In this document: positions 1 to 13,495 of the stretch, piece by piece
Numbering within the stretch: position 1 is the stretch's first letter
How the letters are laid out: every line of letters begins with the position of its first letter
NCBI GenBank assembly: GCA_947568835.1
Contig: OX387602.1
Coordinates: 13,877,021-13,941,020, forward strand
Length of the DNA: 64,000 nt
From: Protonemura montana
Taxonomy: Eukaryota; Arthropoda; Insecta; Plecoptera; Nemouridae
Reading direction: 5' to 3'
Notes under the pieces: model-generated
What the model was told of the DNA's origin: nothing
The model's database searches: none
The model's input: only the letters and a program-made list of their open reading frames with translations
Translations under genes and position numbers: made by a program

Positions 1-3000
1 CTCGGTCGACGTTTCCATCCAATTCACAGCACGTTCAATGGCAAAACAATTTCGGTCCACTTTATTACAAGGAGGTAAGTGTCAAAAAAGCAGAAGACCG
101 CCGACAACTGCTACAGAATAGCTGAGTGTGTAGTTACAAGTTTTTCCGAGAGCGTGTTTGTAATTTCGAGCGCACGGCATCAATGAAAACGGAAGAATTT
201 CGTTCGGTTTTTTCGAGGAACGGAGAATCCGGTCCGGCTGGCTGCGCCACTGATCGGTCAATGAGTTGTAAAACTTGATGAATAATGCAATTTTCGCGAG
301 TCCGAACGGGACATGCGACAAAAATAAATCATCATTATATTCCAACTTCGCGGTCTTTGAGGCGGCGGCGGCGGCTGTGGGACGGCCTCCTCGAGGGTGC
401 ATGCATGCAAAGCAGCTGTCAATTAAATTGTGTAAAATATTTACAAAGTCGGAAAAACTTTGTAGAGAAATCTGTACGTAATTCAAATTTATGGTAATTA
501 TTTGATGGCATTTAGGAAAAAATTTGATAGTTTGAATATAAATTATGAAGCGACATGGAATTTTTACTCTAATAAATCAAATGTTTCTTGCTAACTCGAT
601 GTTTTGATCGATGGCTTCTTCGTCCTGTTAACACGACCCCCTGGTAGTCTCTTAAATCTTCGGGCTTTCGATTTGTGCGCAAAGGTCTGCGAATCCCACC
701 ATCTGTGCCATGATCTGTGCCTTCCTCGCTGTGGTCCCAAATACATCTGAAGATATCAAACATTGCAGTCAGCAGACTTGACCACATTGAGAGATGCCAA
801 GGGTGCTCATAATCGAACAGGAGTGATGCAACCATTATACTGCTTATTAATTATTTCAAGAATTGCCAGCATAATAAGCAATTCCTACCCGCATGATTTT
901 GAAGGCTGACCGCGCATCTGTAGGTACTGGAGCCTTGTTCATAGGACAACAACTTCCTAGGTACTTTTATGTGCCATAATAGAGACACAATGTAATTATA
1001 TACTTCTAGATCTTTGTAGACTGATGATGGGATTTTTTTTAAGTACTTGCTATAATTATATCTCAGAATTCACATACGCCTAATTTACAAATCAAAAGTA
1101 CAAAATTAGTAATGAGTTATCATGAAGTTGTAAACTTGCTAATTTTTACTTGCCTGGACGAGGCTGGCAAACGAAAAATATTATTTTCTACTAACGATAG
1201 AAGGATTTCAGCCATTAATAACTAAAATTAAAAGTCGAATAGGTACTTCGTTTTTTTTTCTCCAAATGAAGATCGCCGAAAAACTTCAATGTAATTAATC
1301 AAAATAACATAATAGAAGTTGCATGCGTACCAAAGATTTATTTCTTTAATTTGAAATGTCATCTGAGACATAATTATTTGAAACTCACCACCTTCATATT
1401 TATTGTTATGATCATCATTAGCTTTGAGACTTTTCCTCCGCCAACACAAATAAATAATTTGCACTTCAGAGTTTAAGCATCGTACATTTCTTTGCACTGA
1501 AGTGCCCGCAATGAAGTGCCCGCTTTGGCCCCACCAAACCCCTGACCAAAACGAACCGAAGAGGAAATAAATAACCAGAGATATCTTTACAATCAACACC
1601 CATTCCCTAAATCACCTAACTTATAGACTCTCTTCTGATTCCGCAGTAGAGATGCTTGCCAAGATGCATAAAACACAAAAATCTATTCCAATTACTTTTA
1701 TTCTAACATCAATCACTTGAATATAATAGGCAAATCCTTCGAAGATAGTTTGTTCGAGAATCTAGTCTAGAAAAAGATTGATCCAACAAAAAGTATTATA
1801 TTCCAACGGCAATGTCATTTCGAAAACTAGTTTCAAAGGAGCGAATTTAAGTTATTTCTCAAGTAAAACAAGCAATAAAATCACTATGTGTAATTCCGAT
1901 TCGATCTGATTTATGATAACATACGTTATAGAATTCCTAGCGATGGCAAGCTCTTTGTCAATTACATATCGAAAAGCCGGATTCGCGGCAGATACACGTC
2001 CGTACACCGAAGTGAAAAATAAAATATAAAACTGGATTTTCCCAGAGGCTATTAATTATATGATGTTTCGAATATTCTTAGCACGTTTGGATCTAAAGCA
2101 GACTACCCAAGTGATAACGATCAATGCCCGTTCACTGGACATCGGGAATTGCGAATCACCCAGGGAAGCCAACGTGGATTGTACTTGAATATCTTGAGTA
2201 CACCGGATACCGTGATTCGTACGCACAAGACATTGATGGATCGAGTACATCTTTGATCATTTTCCCACGCATTTAATTCGATAGACACAATCTGATTGTT
2301 ATTTTTACTCAAATCACCAAAAGTCTGCTTTTTATGTTTTTTACAATTCTTTCAGTCGTGTATCTTGTACTTGTCCAAACCGACTAAATAATGTGCATGT
2401 ATAATGAAATGAAATAAAATACTCTTAGACTTTGGTTTGTTTTTTAGTTTAAGTGCTCTCATTATATCCATGATCAGCCTCAACAATAACCTTGATTAGG
2501 TTAAATTTGTACACCCTTAATGCTTGAAATTAACCTGCTAGCCTGGAGGGCTGATTACAAGTCAGAGGAGTCATTAAGTCTAGCGGTCGTTTTATAAGTT
2601 ATATCAAGAGAAGAGACAGAAATTTGAAACCAGCTTCTGGTCGTACATCTGCATGTGCTTAAAACAAGAAGGTGTCTGTGCAAGTTTTCGGCGGCTACGC
2701 CCGCCATATACACATTTTCGACACGTGAAATGTTTCATTTTATAGCTACCTCGATCGCGTTTTTATGTTTGCGAATTGATCGAACGAAGTTTGCGAACTG
2801 TTTTGTTACGATGTCTTCATTGTAATGATTATCATCAAAATGGACACCGGCGCATTATAATGAGCGATATAAAATACAACTCTAACTAAACTTATATGTT
2901 TGCTGCTTTTTATGTGTGCGATGAAATATTTCAGTCCAATCCCAGTCCAGCGCAGAGCAATATACATATCAGCATTTTGAATTCACACTATTATTGCATT

Positions 3001-6000
3001 GTTATTTTGGTTACATCTGTAACGAAAATATTTTACATGTAAAAAAAATACTTTAGTGGTACCCTGTTATACATGATAAGGAAGTCGAACTTGAATATGC
3101 GTAACGACTAACTACCTATAATGTCGTCTTTCCTGATTAACTGGAATCTAATAAGTGGGCCATAAATCTTTGAACGAAAAGGCTTCATCGTACACTCCCT
3201 TGTAATTCATCTTCATTGCTGAAAAGATGCACTGTCAGCTTCCGCTTTGCTGTACACTGCACGGACAACCAAACCTCGTTACGATGTTTTAATTACGCAA
3301 ACCCACATGCATAATGACTTTCAGTTACATCAGTGAGTAAAACAGTGGATTAAAAAAAAAAAATTAATTAATTCTAACCTGATGAAGATCTCATGGCATT
3401 GCTACTTGTCAATGGACAATGCTGTGCAGGTGAGGTATTTTCGCAAAGAAAATTAAGAGAACAATGAATGGCTTGTGTTTATTTGCTTCTCCGGTTTGAT
3501 TATTATGTTAGTGATTTTAAGCTTCAGTATATTGTATCGAGTGAACAGATTTAAGAGCCGGTCTTAGCTGAGTACAAATTTACAAGTCAGTATTTGCAAG
3601 TACATTCAAGATCATAAAGTAAGCTGGCTTGAGACATGTTTGCACAAATAAAAGACGTTTTATTAAGACTCCCGTAATGCACCAACAGTATAAAACATAA
3701 AAAAGTAAGTATCGTTCCTAGTTTGTGTCTTAAAGGCATGTCATCTTCCACCATGCCATACCAAGGTATATTATTATTCTGTATAATATTATGCGTCTCT
3801 CAAAGCAATACGTTTCTCGTTTTTCAGCAGCATTGATTTCGATCGTAACTCATCTGATTATTACAAGGGATCTGCGCCGATATGACTGTATGTACGGTGT
3901 ACGCCATTGTGTAGAGAGCTCCCGTCATCAGCGTATAAGAATCAAAAAGTATCTTCTTCATAATGATAATTCTATTCTTATAAATTCCTCTGAACTTGTT
4001 ATCTTAATAATGAAATCTATATAATGAATCTGATGATATGCGATAATGATCGCGCATATGTAAACATCATCACTTTATTGGGCTCGAGGTGGGGGCTGGG
4101 TATAAAGGAAAGGTATGGCGTGGTAGGAGCACACAATTTGATTTTCACGATATCGACTCCGTAGAAACTTACACTGTTCTGGCGTGCATTGTCAATGCGC
4201 AATGAGGCACCCAATTATCGTGTCTTGCCAATCATTAATTATAAAATAAACTGGTTCTATGTATCAGCTACACATTTCTTTTTGTGGCACTTGAATGAAA
4301 GACATTGCGCTTCTTACATTTCTATTGTAACTAGATCTTGATTCTGTGACAAGTGACCAACAATGAATTGCCAAGCATTCCGTAAGATCGGCGTACAGAG
4401 CTATAATACGTAATTGCACTCTGAACATCATTTATATAAAACCAACGGTTGCAATTTCGCGTGATGGCCCCATTGAATTTTGACTATGGCTATAGAGAAC
4501 GCTAAGAAACTTTTGTCAGAAAATTAACGAAGTTATGACTTTGAAGCAAATTCATGAAAGGAACCGTAGTGGATTATTAATTATTTGTGTTTCTATTCCA
4601 AGCGCTTTGAGGTTTCATGTCGGGTGTTTTACAATAAAACTAATTTCGGTTTTGTGAAGGGCAGCCTTTGAGCAGCAGCAAAGGTATGATAATGTGTTGG
4701 AGGAGGATGAGCAAATTAAGCTGCAGCATTAAAGTGTCAGATGATTCGAGCGTGTCCGATCGTTGATTTGTCTGAATTGGATCCCCGCCAGGCGACACCT
4801 TTCTAACGAGATGAAGATGAAATGCTTGCCATTGACAGCTAAAGCTACATAAGAGATGTTATTTTGAGATGCAATGCCAACCCATCACTACACTGTCTTG
4901 TAAACTATTTCAACAACTTGTGTGAAATGTTACACCAAGCAAGATTGTGACACTGATAGACTGAGCGCAATTTAAGACAAAATACAATTTTGCTAAGACG
5001 ATAAAGCCGGGAAATTCATCGGATGGTTCTCATCCCTTCGCTCGGAATCGACCCGCAAAGTTTATAATAATTTCGTTAAAAAACTTTTACGAGTGAACAT
5101 AAAAGATTGTTTAGTTCAATTTACGTCAAATATCAGGCGAACTCATCCGTCTGGAACTTAAAATCGACCGCTGTTTTAGTGCGCGGCGTTCTTTCAGAAA
5201 ATTTCCACAATCATCATTTCCTAAAAACCACCCTTTCTCATCACAGACTCGAGAGTTTAGATGTCATGCCCTTTACATTTCGCGGCGCGTTTCTGAGCTC
5301 TCGGATCTTATGATTGCCTCCATTAGGTATTATCAAATTTTTAAAGAAAGCCAGTTGCCAACGACTCCATTTACTTCAATCAGCTAGACTCTAGTGGAGT
5401 GCGCCTGCTCCTTTCTCAAAAAATCTCGATCAGATGATGATACGGACTCGAAGCCAGCGACAGATGTCCAGATTTCGTTTTCGGAAATCGCAGATTACGG
5501 CTCGTCCCTTTCGTGACCAACCCTTTGAAGACAGAAGCATGTGACACTGACAGTTTTGTGCAGTGGCTGCAGCAGATGCACTGCGAGGGTGTCAACAAGT
5601 GACTGAGGGAAGGGTGTGGGGCGAGACGAACATAATACAAACGACGAGCATATGGTCACAGTCAAGCTCAACAATCTCAGATCATTTTATAATTGAGAAA
5701 GGTATAAAGAAGTATATAATCGTCATGCTTCCTGTGCATTCCTTTCGTGATCGCTTTGCGGTGTGTTTCCAAAAAGCGTCTTGGCGTTAAAGAAATCGAA
5801 AGTAAAAACAGTGTCTGGTGTTGGTGGGCACTGGGCAGTTACGTTGATGATTGTAGGAGCAGTGGGAGTTTGCGAGCACCCTGATTTAATAATGGGCTGT
5901 CCGACGGCAGCAGGAAAGACATGAGCTGCACAGGAGACTAGAAGCGGTTCGACGCAGTGAAAAAGTCAATTTTTAGCTGTCCACGCAAACACCAGAGGTA

Positions 6001-8355
6001 CCAATTACTCGACATGCCCTCGGACGCACGAGGGGGTGTGATAGTTAGTTAATGCTTGGTCAACCTATTAATATTCTGTTGGGAATGAAATTTAAATATT
6101 GGATTTGTTATGTTTGATTTGCTAACACCGGAGGAAACAGTCGGAAAACTTGTTAGAGGTTGGTTTTGTTTATCAGACAAGAAAAACAGAAAATGCCACA
6201 GGACTTTTTATGTGTTATAAATTTATGCAACTATTTCATTGTATAAAACTATGGGCACAGTTGGACGTTAGGATATTTGTAACGAAATGTCGGCTAGGTA
6301 CCAAGTCGACTTGGAGCGTTCCAAAAACCGTTGAGACGTGCATTTCTTCTGGCATGGCAAGGGCAAGGCACGGAACAGGCGGGTCAACGAATGTTTCAAA
6401 AACAGCAACATATGGCTAGCGAATAAATCCAATAGATTATTGTTGTCTACCTATTTCGTACTTATATACCTTGGCCTTGTATTGCACTAGCCACAGAGAG
6501 CCAAAAAGAACTATAATAGAAGGTATTCCCTTCTATAAAAATAATTGAATCTTTCGCTTTCTTGTGTGTCTTACCATTGAAATTGATGCACGCCAGTGAT
6601 ACTAAAAGTAAAACTTTTTAGTGGTCTAATCGTTTTAGACACTTTTATGTTGCTTGCCATTGAAAGAAGACACAAGTTTCATGCAATTGCATTTGTACTT
6701 TCGTGCAAATAATTGCTTCCAATTCCCGGGGCACGCTTAGAAGCACAAGAACAACTCGATCAATCTGTTTTGTTTGCGTCATCTTCTCAATAGACAAGAG
6801 AGTATTATAAACCTCCCATGACAAGTAATTTTAAACTTGCATGTAATACTTGTCCATGGTGACAGCACAAAAATCCCAGATTACAACATTCGTGAACCAA
6901 CACACGAGGCTTCATCGATTTGCTCACAGTAACGTTATCCTTTATAGCGACAATTCCCTACGACGAAGTGTAATATCAGGCTCCTACTATAAGTAAGCAT
7001 AAAACTTAATCGTTGTCCTGAATCCTGATATTTGCAAATGAAACCAATGTGTTTACCGACAAGCTAGCGCAGCACATTCCAAAATGAGCAACTTTTATAG
7101 GTAAGGTAAGCCGTGAAACTAAACAAGCTGCATTAGCCAAAGTTTCCACTTTATTTCTATGGTTATTTCCATTAACAGCAATCGATCTCTAAAACCATGT
7201 CGTTTTCCAAGTTACCTCCCCACCTATACTTTCGTTGGTGATAACACCCAATATAACAAGCTATCAAGTCGTGTTTCCAACAAGCTTCTAACATTGTGTA
7301 AACAGCTCCGAGTTACCCTCCAGTACACCTGTCGATCACGCTCTTTCGCACCTTATCTTCATCCACATGGCGCAGGAAATTCGTGCGCCCTGAGGACCAT
7401 GACCACACGAATTCATCAAATCGCCAGATTGTGGGACAAGCCCCCAACTTGCCTGAGCAAGGAAGGACCAGCAGCCGTCAGAGGTTCCGACCACTGCAAC
7501 CACGCCTTCGTGTAGATCCGCGGTATTAGTAGATTTACGATAGATTATACAAACAAATTTATTTTATGGCCCTCGAATGCGCAAGTAATTGTTTGGCTTT
7601 GATTTAATATCTTTGACGAACATCTAAAGGTAAGTAATGTAATTTGGGATGGGTGGGTTTGGTCGACATACTAATCAGATCAGATGAATATCAATGCGGT
7701 ATTGAAAGATAATTCCATTTATTTTATCGACAGATTTATCTTTATAACAGCATTTTTGACATAAAACACAGTATTTACATAGACACAAGAACTCAGCTCG
7801 AAGCATTGTTCTCAGATCTCCCAATCGCCGATGACACTTAGTGTTGTATTGAGTTTAGTGCGTTTTGTACAGCGGGTCTGTACAGATTCACTCATTCAGA
7901 GTGAATGCTTGTTTGCAACAAGAAGCTCACTAAGATTAACGTAAACAACAAAGTAACTAAGTAATAAAGTCAACAATAAAAACAATTCAGATCATTAGTA
8001 AACATGGAGGAGGAGTTTTTGTCACTATTGTGAGGAGACTCGTGATTATTCTACACGTGTTTTGTAGTGGTTACTGATACATTATCCTAATCTGGAAAAT
8101 TAGATATTTGTTTGTGTATAATTGCAGCAGAAATTTCCATTAACTAATTATGTAAATGTTGGAATGAAACGAGTTGTATTTGTATTCAGTTTGTGCTGAT
8201 ACAGCAGATTCAATTGAACGATAAAAAAATCGAAATGTTTTTTCCTTAACGCAATATTTCATAGAAATACAGTCAAAGTAATGCCAAGATGATCAAATAT
8301 TTCATGCAATATAATAATAGTTGAGTGGTTGTTTTCAGAGCCATGGTTTGATGTT
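1..8355. other. Gene-poor region, no recognisable coding exon
   Basis: I see no reading frame here with recognisable protein features. The longest open frame, 134 codons at 82-486 on the minus strand, crosses a (GGC)n run near 361-376 that reads as alanines, and it matches no family I know. Other open frames are of a length expected by chance in DNA of this composition. The rest is AT-rich intergenic sequence with short A and T runs. The right end is probably the 3' untranslated or downstream region of the minus-strand gene whose stop codon lies at 8664. Confidence 0.5.
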
Positions 8356-8386
8356 ATGATATGTTCTTCGAAGAAGAACATATCAT
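8356..8386. repeat. 31-bp perfect palindrome with 3-base centre
   Basis: Two 14-base arms, left ATGATATGTTCTTC and right GAAGAACATATCAT, are perfect reverse complements around a GAA centre. The structure lies about 280 bases beyond the stop codon of the Orange-like gene on the minus strand, so it could form a stem-loop in that gene's 3' untranslated region. The core resembles stacked TTC/GAA units of heat-shock elements, but the spacing is not a clean HSE. No function is established. Confidence 0.6.
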
Positions 8387-8663
8387 TACAATATAATAAT
8401 ATATCTCGTCGTCAATACACATAACAAATTTGATTTCATAACATTCCTTTAACATTTCTTGTGTAGTATACGACAGTTGAAAAGGAAGGTCCATATCTCA
8501 CTATACCGAAAACCACCTCCAAACGCCGCCAGTACGTGGAATGTCCCCATCACACACAGACACGGCATTATAAAACCGTTACTTCTCCACCGATTCAAAT
8601 TCATTGATCGATAGCCCGAAAAAAAAAAAAATCCGCGCACACCTTTTGGTCATCGCATTTTTT

Positions 8664-9067
8664 TTATATCGAAGGCGGTCGAATCGTACAGAAGGCATCC
8701 ACCCTCTGCGCCAATCTGTTGTCTGCATCTGTCAGGTTGCCCCGCGCCGCAGCCTCCACTAGCACCCTCTCTTGTTGCGACACCAGGTGGTGTTTCAGTC
8801 CCAGGACCACTGGGTGCTCGCTCGAATATTGCTCTTCTTCGACGAGGTATCTGATCGCCTCGTCCATACAGTTTGTGTAGCCGGCTAGTAGGAGGTTATG
8901 CCCATGATTGTTGGTGTTGTCATTACTGGTCCATTCGACTCGGGAGTTGTCTCTAGCTAGTTCTTCTTCTTCTTCTTCGTCGTCTTCGTCACAAGACAGG
9001 TCGTCTTCGTCGCTCGGTTCGAAGGTGTCAGTTCGCCCGAGAAGAGTTGCTATTCGTTCTGCCATTA
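8664..9067 (-). CDS. Orange-domain-like protein, exon 3 (terminal coding exon)
   Basis: This is the last and largest coding exon of a 181-residue protein (with 11772-11859 and 13496-13549). The acceptor is a pyrimidine-rich tract ending TTGTTACAG; the exon opens with TA, completing a split ATA codon (Ile48), and then runs open to a TAA. It encodes residues 48-181. Residues 67-83 are an acidic tract (DEDDL...DEEEEEE). Residues 107-143 read LLAGYTNCMDEAIRYL ... LKHHL and fit the Orange pattern: AG-aromatic, Cys, Glu, Arg-aromatic-Leu, then L..HL. In Hairy/E(spl)/Hey/Cwo transcription factors this domain follows a bHLH and mediates partner choice. Here there is no basic region, no helix-loop-helix and no WRPW; the protein ends RPPSI. 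A role as a Notch or HES modulator is inference. The exon could be read alone from its first ATG (133 residues), but the matching splice phases favour the three-exon model. Confidence 0.75.
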
Positions 9068-9229
9068 CTGTAACAAAAAAAAAAAATTGTTTAGTATTTT
9101 TTTTTACTTAAGACACTATTTTTAAAGTTGTAGGAGAATCATGCTGGTTGGCAGTCATGGCAGGAGAAAGGACGGGAATTAATGTTAACATGCAGATGTA
9201 GTTATTTCACTGTGTTGAGAGTAACATCC

Positions 9230-9352
9230 GCTGATTTTTCCGTTATGTAGTATGTGGGAGTCAAGGAAAACCTCTGCCAGGTCACTGTTGGACCTCGCTG
9301 GAGTCGAACCTTGGCCCCTTCAATAGCAAGGCAGTCGAGTCTAGCCGGAGGA
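9230..9352 (-). mobile_element. tRNA-derived SINE-like fragment
   Basis: Read on the minus strand, the sequence contains GGTTCGACTCC (9300-9310), a perfect match to the RNA polymerase III B box (GGTTCGANTCC). About 30 bases upstream is a degenerate A box in CGGCTAGACTCG. The spacing and the GACTGCCTTGCTATTGAAGG segment between the boxes resemble the heads of tRNA-derived SINEs in invertebrates. No cloverleaf with paired acceptor ends is evident, so this is not a functional tRNA gene. Boundaries are approximate and I could not identify target-site duplications. Confidence 0.45.
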
Positions 9353-9719
9353 GCGTCAGAGACGCAGAACCAGAACTGCACGTGCAAAAAGTGATTGATC
9401 AAAAGAGTTTATTATTTTTTTTAATGTTTTTCTAAAAATAACGTGCCATGTTATTTTAATGCCGCCATCATTTGCACTAATGCTTTACCATAGTGATTCG
9501 CGTATTATTGTGTGTGCTCATTCACACTTTGCTTCTCTGATAAAGGATTCGACCGTTGGCTCTAATTACACAATGTATACTAGATGGTGACTAGTATTTT
9601 GTGACCATACACTTTGAAAAGCCCGTGGACCTTTTTAATATGTATAACACTACTCTACATATTCAAGTTTCAACTATGCATAAATAATGAAAATAACGTA
9701 TAGCACGTGAATTGCCTAA

Positions 9720-9737
9720 CCCCCCCCCCCCCCCCCC
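9720..9737. repeat. Poly-C homopolymer (18 bases)
   Basis: An uninterrupted run of C lies inside intron 2 of the Orange-like gene. Its length is likely polymorphic or uncertain in assembly. Confidence 0.95.
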
Positions 9738-11771
9738 TTTCACAGCTTTCAATAGACCCTCATACCCTTGCCAAGATAAATGACCCATTTCTTTTTTCTA
9801 TTTCGGATGCACAAGTGTTCAGGTTATAACTTTTGCATAAGTTATTGTCAGTAAAAAAGGACCCAGGAAGACAACATGAGTTTGATATTTCAAACTTGTC
9901 CCAGTTCCGCATAGTTTTTTGTCCAAGCCTTGCCTACCTAATAGGATGTAGAACTGGGGTTTATGCTATTCTTCTTCATCGAGAATATGCCACACAAATA
10001 AATAAAGAAGGAAAAGCTATCTAGGCCAAAACAGCCCTTGATCTAAAATAATATAATACGATATATCGGCATGATGAAAGGGGCTGGAATTAAGGTTGTG
10101 CCCCTTCCTCAAGATGTAGAACGATCGGGGCACCCCATTCCACATTCGGCCCATTTCCTTATAGGTATATTTGACTGAGATTTTCTAAGCAACTGGGCCA
10201 GTGCGTAAGAAATGGTCATAGATTCCCACGAACGGAAGGAAGCTAGAGCGAGAGAGAGCGTAAAAGAAGAGAGAGGGAGCATTTGATCTGATCTTAGCAG
10301 TGGTCCAGCATAGGTAATAACGTCTTTGGAAGTCGGACACCCTGCTAAGGCATGGGCTGGTTTTCCTCTTATTGTGTGAGCGTTCCTTTCGAGACGGGAT
10401 TTTGATTCTCTGCAGGCGCACACCCATCGTACGCACAAGAAAAACGAATATGATTTTATGCGCGATAGAAAAGAGCGCAGAGTCTGTATAGATGTTATCG
10501 TCTACTTGATTTCTTGCAGCGAAATTACGTGCAGTATTTTATTCTTCTCCGAGTTTTAACACAATAAAATTAATTACTTTAAAATAGCGATGAAGAATGG
10601 ATGAAGTTAGAATAGCCTTCTAGCCGAACAATATATAATGAAGAAATCAATTAAAATTGGCACTATATTAATTAAAATCACGCTTAGATCTTAATTAAAT
10701 CAAGATTGATTATTTCCTAATCGTCATGCACGGAGGTAATTAAGCCGAGTGCATATAACACAGGACATAGCATATCGTTGGAGAAATCAGAATGTGAACC
10801 GCCACCCTTCTTGGTGTGTATCATGTATGGTAAGCGTCAACGGACTGCGGTTTCTAACGAGAATAAGGTGCATGGGAAATCTTGTACCGGCCGGACCCCT
10901 TCCCATTGCACCCTCTGTAACATATTGCCTCCCTTAGACGAGCGTTTCGGGGGTCCTTGCACCGAAATTGAGCATAAAACCGTAATTTCGGTTGCAACCT
11001 TGCACACAGGTAACGAAAGGTATAACATTTCTCCAGTTCTCACGAGTTTCGACGATAAATTTGAATGGAACATAACCAAGGGGCATTTTATTACCAACTT
11101 AAAGGTATTTGAAGTGAATGTAGCGGCTCTACGACAAAGTCTAAAGAATCTTCACGAAGGAAGATTGTTTTGGTTGAAAGGTTTAAATGTATCCATTTCA
11201 AATTTATCTTAATAATCCCTTATTATGGCTGGACAGCGGATTAGACGTTGGGAAAAGCTAATGGAACGTTAATTTGAAGTGTCAGATCGAGTGTTTTTAA
11301 AGCAATTATCTAGTAATCCGACACCAAGAAACAACAGAAGCTTATTTCAAAATGAAAGAAAATAACTCTTGAATTACACACTGGGTGCCAAAAGGCCCGG
11401 TCCTATTAATAATGAAAGCCTGATATAGTTATAAATTTTAATAGATCTAGTCAATTTATCTAAAAATGATTATTAAATGAGAATAGCTTATATCGATAGC
11501 CATGTCTCTGAGGCATTGCTTTCTTGTATGCGTAGGACGTAAACGAAGAAAAACTGGCACTTGCCAGACAGACAGGGAGCTAGCTAATAACAATTAATGG
11601 AAAAAATAATTTCAAAAAGTGGTCCGGTTTTTTTCTTCCTTATTTTCGGTCGTCTTCAATGAATCTTTTATAAATGTCGAAGTTACTAATTAGAGTGCTG
11701 TTCTTGAATAATTCAATGAATTAGAGTGAATGGGATAGTATGAGACGGGCATAGCAAAGCAAACTACTTAC

Positions 11772-11859
11772 TGTAAATGTCTACTTCGCCGTTCTCCATT
11801 TCTTTCGTTAGACCAACGAGATCTAAGAAGTCGCTGCATTCCATTAAATCGTCTTCGTA
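11772..11859 (-). CDS. Orange-domain-like protein, exon 2
   Basis: This 88-base internal exon encodes residues 19-47 plus the first base of codon 48. The acceptor is ctctttgtttcag and the donor A|gtaagtag, both close to consensus. It begins in phase 0, matching the end of exon 1, and ends in phase 1, matching exon 3. The peptide YEDDLMECSDFLDLVGL is acidic with a possible short amphipathic helix. No known domain is recognised here. Agreement of frame and phase across all three exons is the main evidence that it is real. Confidence 0.75.
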
Positions 11860-13495
11860 CTGAAACAAAGAGTTACACACAATTAATACATTTTACACCA
11901 ATTAAAACAATTAATTAGAACACTGCACGTACATACTTTTAACAAAACAGCAAATTAATATTACTTTCGCATTTCGCGAAAGTATTAGATATTCTAGTCT
12001 TGTAAAGCTGTGCACACTCATTTACATTTCTCGCCAGCCCTCGAATATTTTCCTCCACCTCTAATAATAGAACCTGAATGCTCCCCTCTCCAAGACAAGC
12101 TAATCTTTCGGTTTCAGTTACACCAGTACGTATCACAAACGGTATTTTCTTACAGTCCAAAAATTAGTCACAAACTTTCAAGATTCCATGAAAATCTCTG
12201 ATTGATCTTACTGAGATCAGTCAGAGACCGCGAAGACGACGAGGTAAGTGTTGTGAATTGATCTTGCCATTGTCTTGTACGCGAGCAGATGTGTGTGCAA
12301 GCATGTGTACCGAAGTATAACATGTGTGTAAGTGGCAAAGAGAGTGCAGGGTACATTGCCTCGCCTAGGCGGTATAGGCACTGTCCTGTGGTATCACAGG
12401 TGTACCTGTAAACATTGGCTAATCTACACCACCCATACAGGCAGATAGCTCGTGCTCGGGGCAGATGTCTTGCAACTTTTGGGGACTGAATGGACAAAAT
12501 ATGTCATTGAAAAAAGGGGAAATGTATTGTTCAGAGGAAGCGAGCGAACGGAGCATGACCTTATTATTTTGAACTTAAAGGGGTAATTTTTGCTGTACAC
12601 GTAAGATATTTAATTCTTACTAAATGCATTGCGGTGTGACGATAATACCGGAAAGGCGTCTTCCGTTTTTTGTAATATTTGAATATAAAGCAACACGGAG
12701 CGCTATGCACTCGCCACATTGCTGAGGTGAACTTGTGATTCGGGCGAGGTATTAGTACGTTAATTGCACATCTGGCAAATTTTAAATTTACACGCGTATT
12801 TAATTTTTAAAACCCTTTACACGTTTACCTAGAGCGTGGGTTAAAACGTAAAGGTATTGAAATTTGAAACAGAGAAAAATACTTAGCAATAACCTCTGAA
12901 ACACAGATATTATTGAATATTAGCATAACCGGACAGTAAGACTTAAATCTGCATTAGCACGCAATGTAGCTGCTATAAGCAACGCATACAGGTAATAATG
13001 ATAAGTACTTACTGAACGAGTGCATTTTTCCTACATTTGTGGCTACACCCAATTATTTCTCCGTTCGCAGGTCTGATAAATAATACACTTGTAGTGACTT
13101 ATTGTGATTTTCTATCCTGAGTCTGAAAATACGAGTAATAAAAGTGGTGGAGGTGCCCGTTCTCTGGAGTGTGCATTCAGCAACGAATTTAATCATCTTG
13201 CCGGCTAGCAATAAATACCTTGACATATCGCAGTATAGGTAATTTAAATTGAAGCAAAAAAACTCTGCGTCCATTTTAATCATCTCACCTATCATTATTA
13301 ACTAGCCTTTAGCTACACCAAAGCAATAATCAATTCTGACATTTTTCTGCATGCTATGCAACTGCCTGCACTTGAAAACTGCATTTTACTGCATGCAATA
13401 TCGCCATCAGTGACCCCGTGAAACATCTCACTTCCAGTGCACCTAGTACTGACACTACGCAATACATTGATTAATGCAAACCATGATTAACTCAC
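11860..13495 (-). other. Intron 1 of the Orange-like gene
   Basis: This phase-0 intron of about 1.6 kb has donor GAG|gtgagttaat and acceptor ctttgtttcag. On the opposite strand it holds a consensus-like donor (12244) preceded by an initiator-like TCAGTC (12217-12222), which could mark an antisense or unrelated transcript. No coding exon is recognised inside it. Confidence 0.65.

Larger units (their letters stand above)
9068..11771 (-). other. Intron 2 of the Orange-like gene
   Basis: This phase-1 intron of about 2.7 kb has donor A|gtaagtag, read on the minus strand from 11771, and acceptor ttgttacag ending at 9068. It contains a tRNA-like SINE fragment, a poly-C run and, on the opposite strand, a 144-codon open frame at 10778-11212. 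That frame has no recognised domain and could be chance. Nothing else is visible. Confidence 0.65.

Noticed and set aside
82-486. 134-codon minus-strand frame as a gene
   Set aside because: Its length is near chance expectation, it contains a GGC-repeat alanine run, and no domain or splice context is convincing.
4090-4115. GGGTATAAAGG as a core promoter
   Set aside because: No supported exon downstream on the plus strand.
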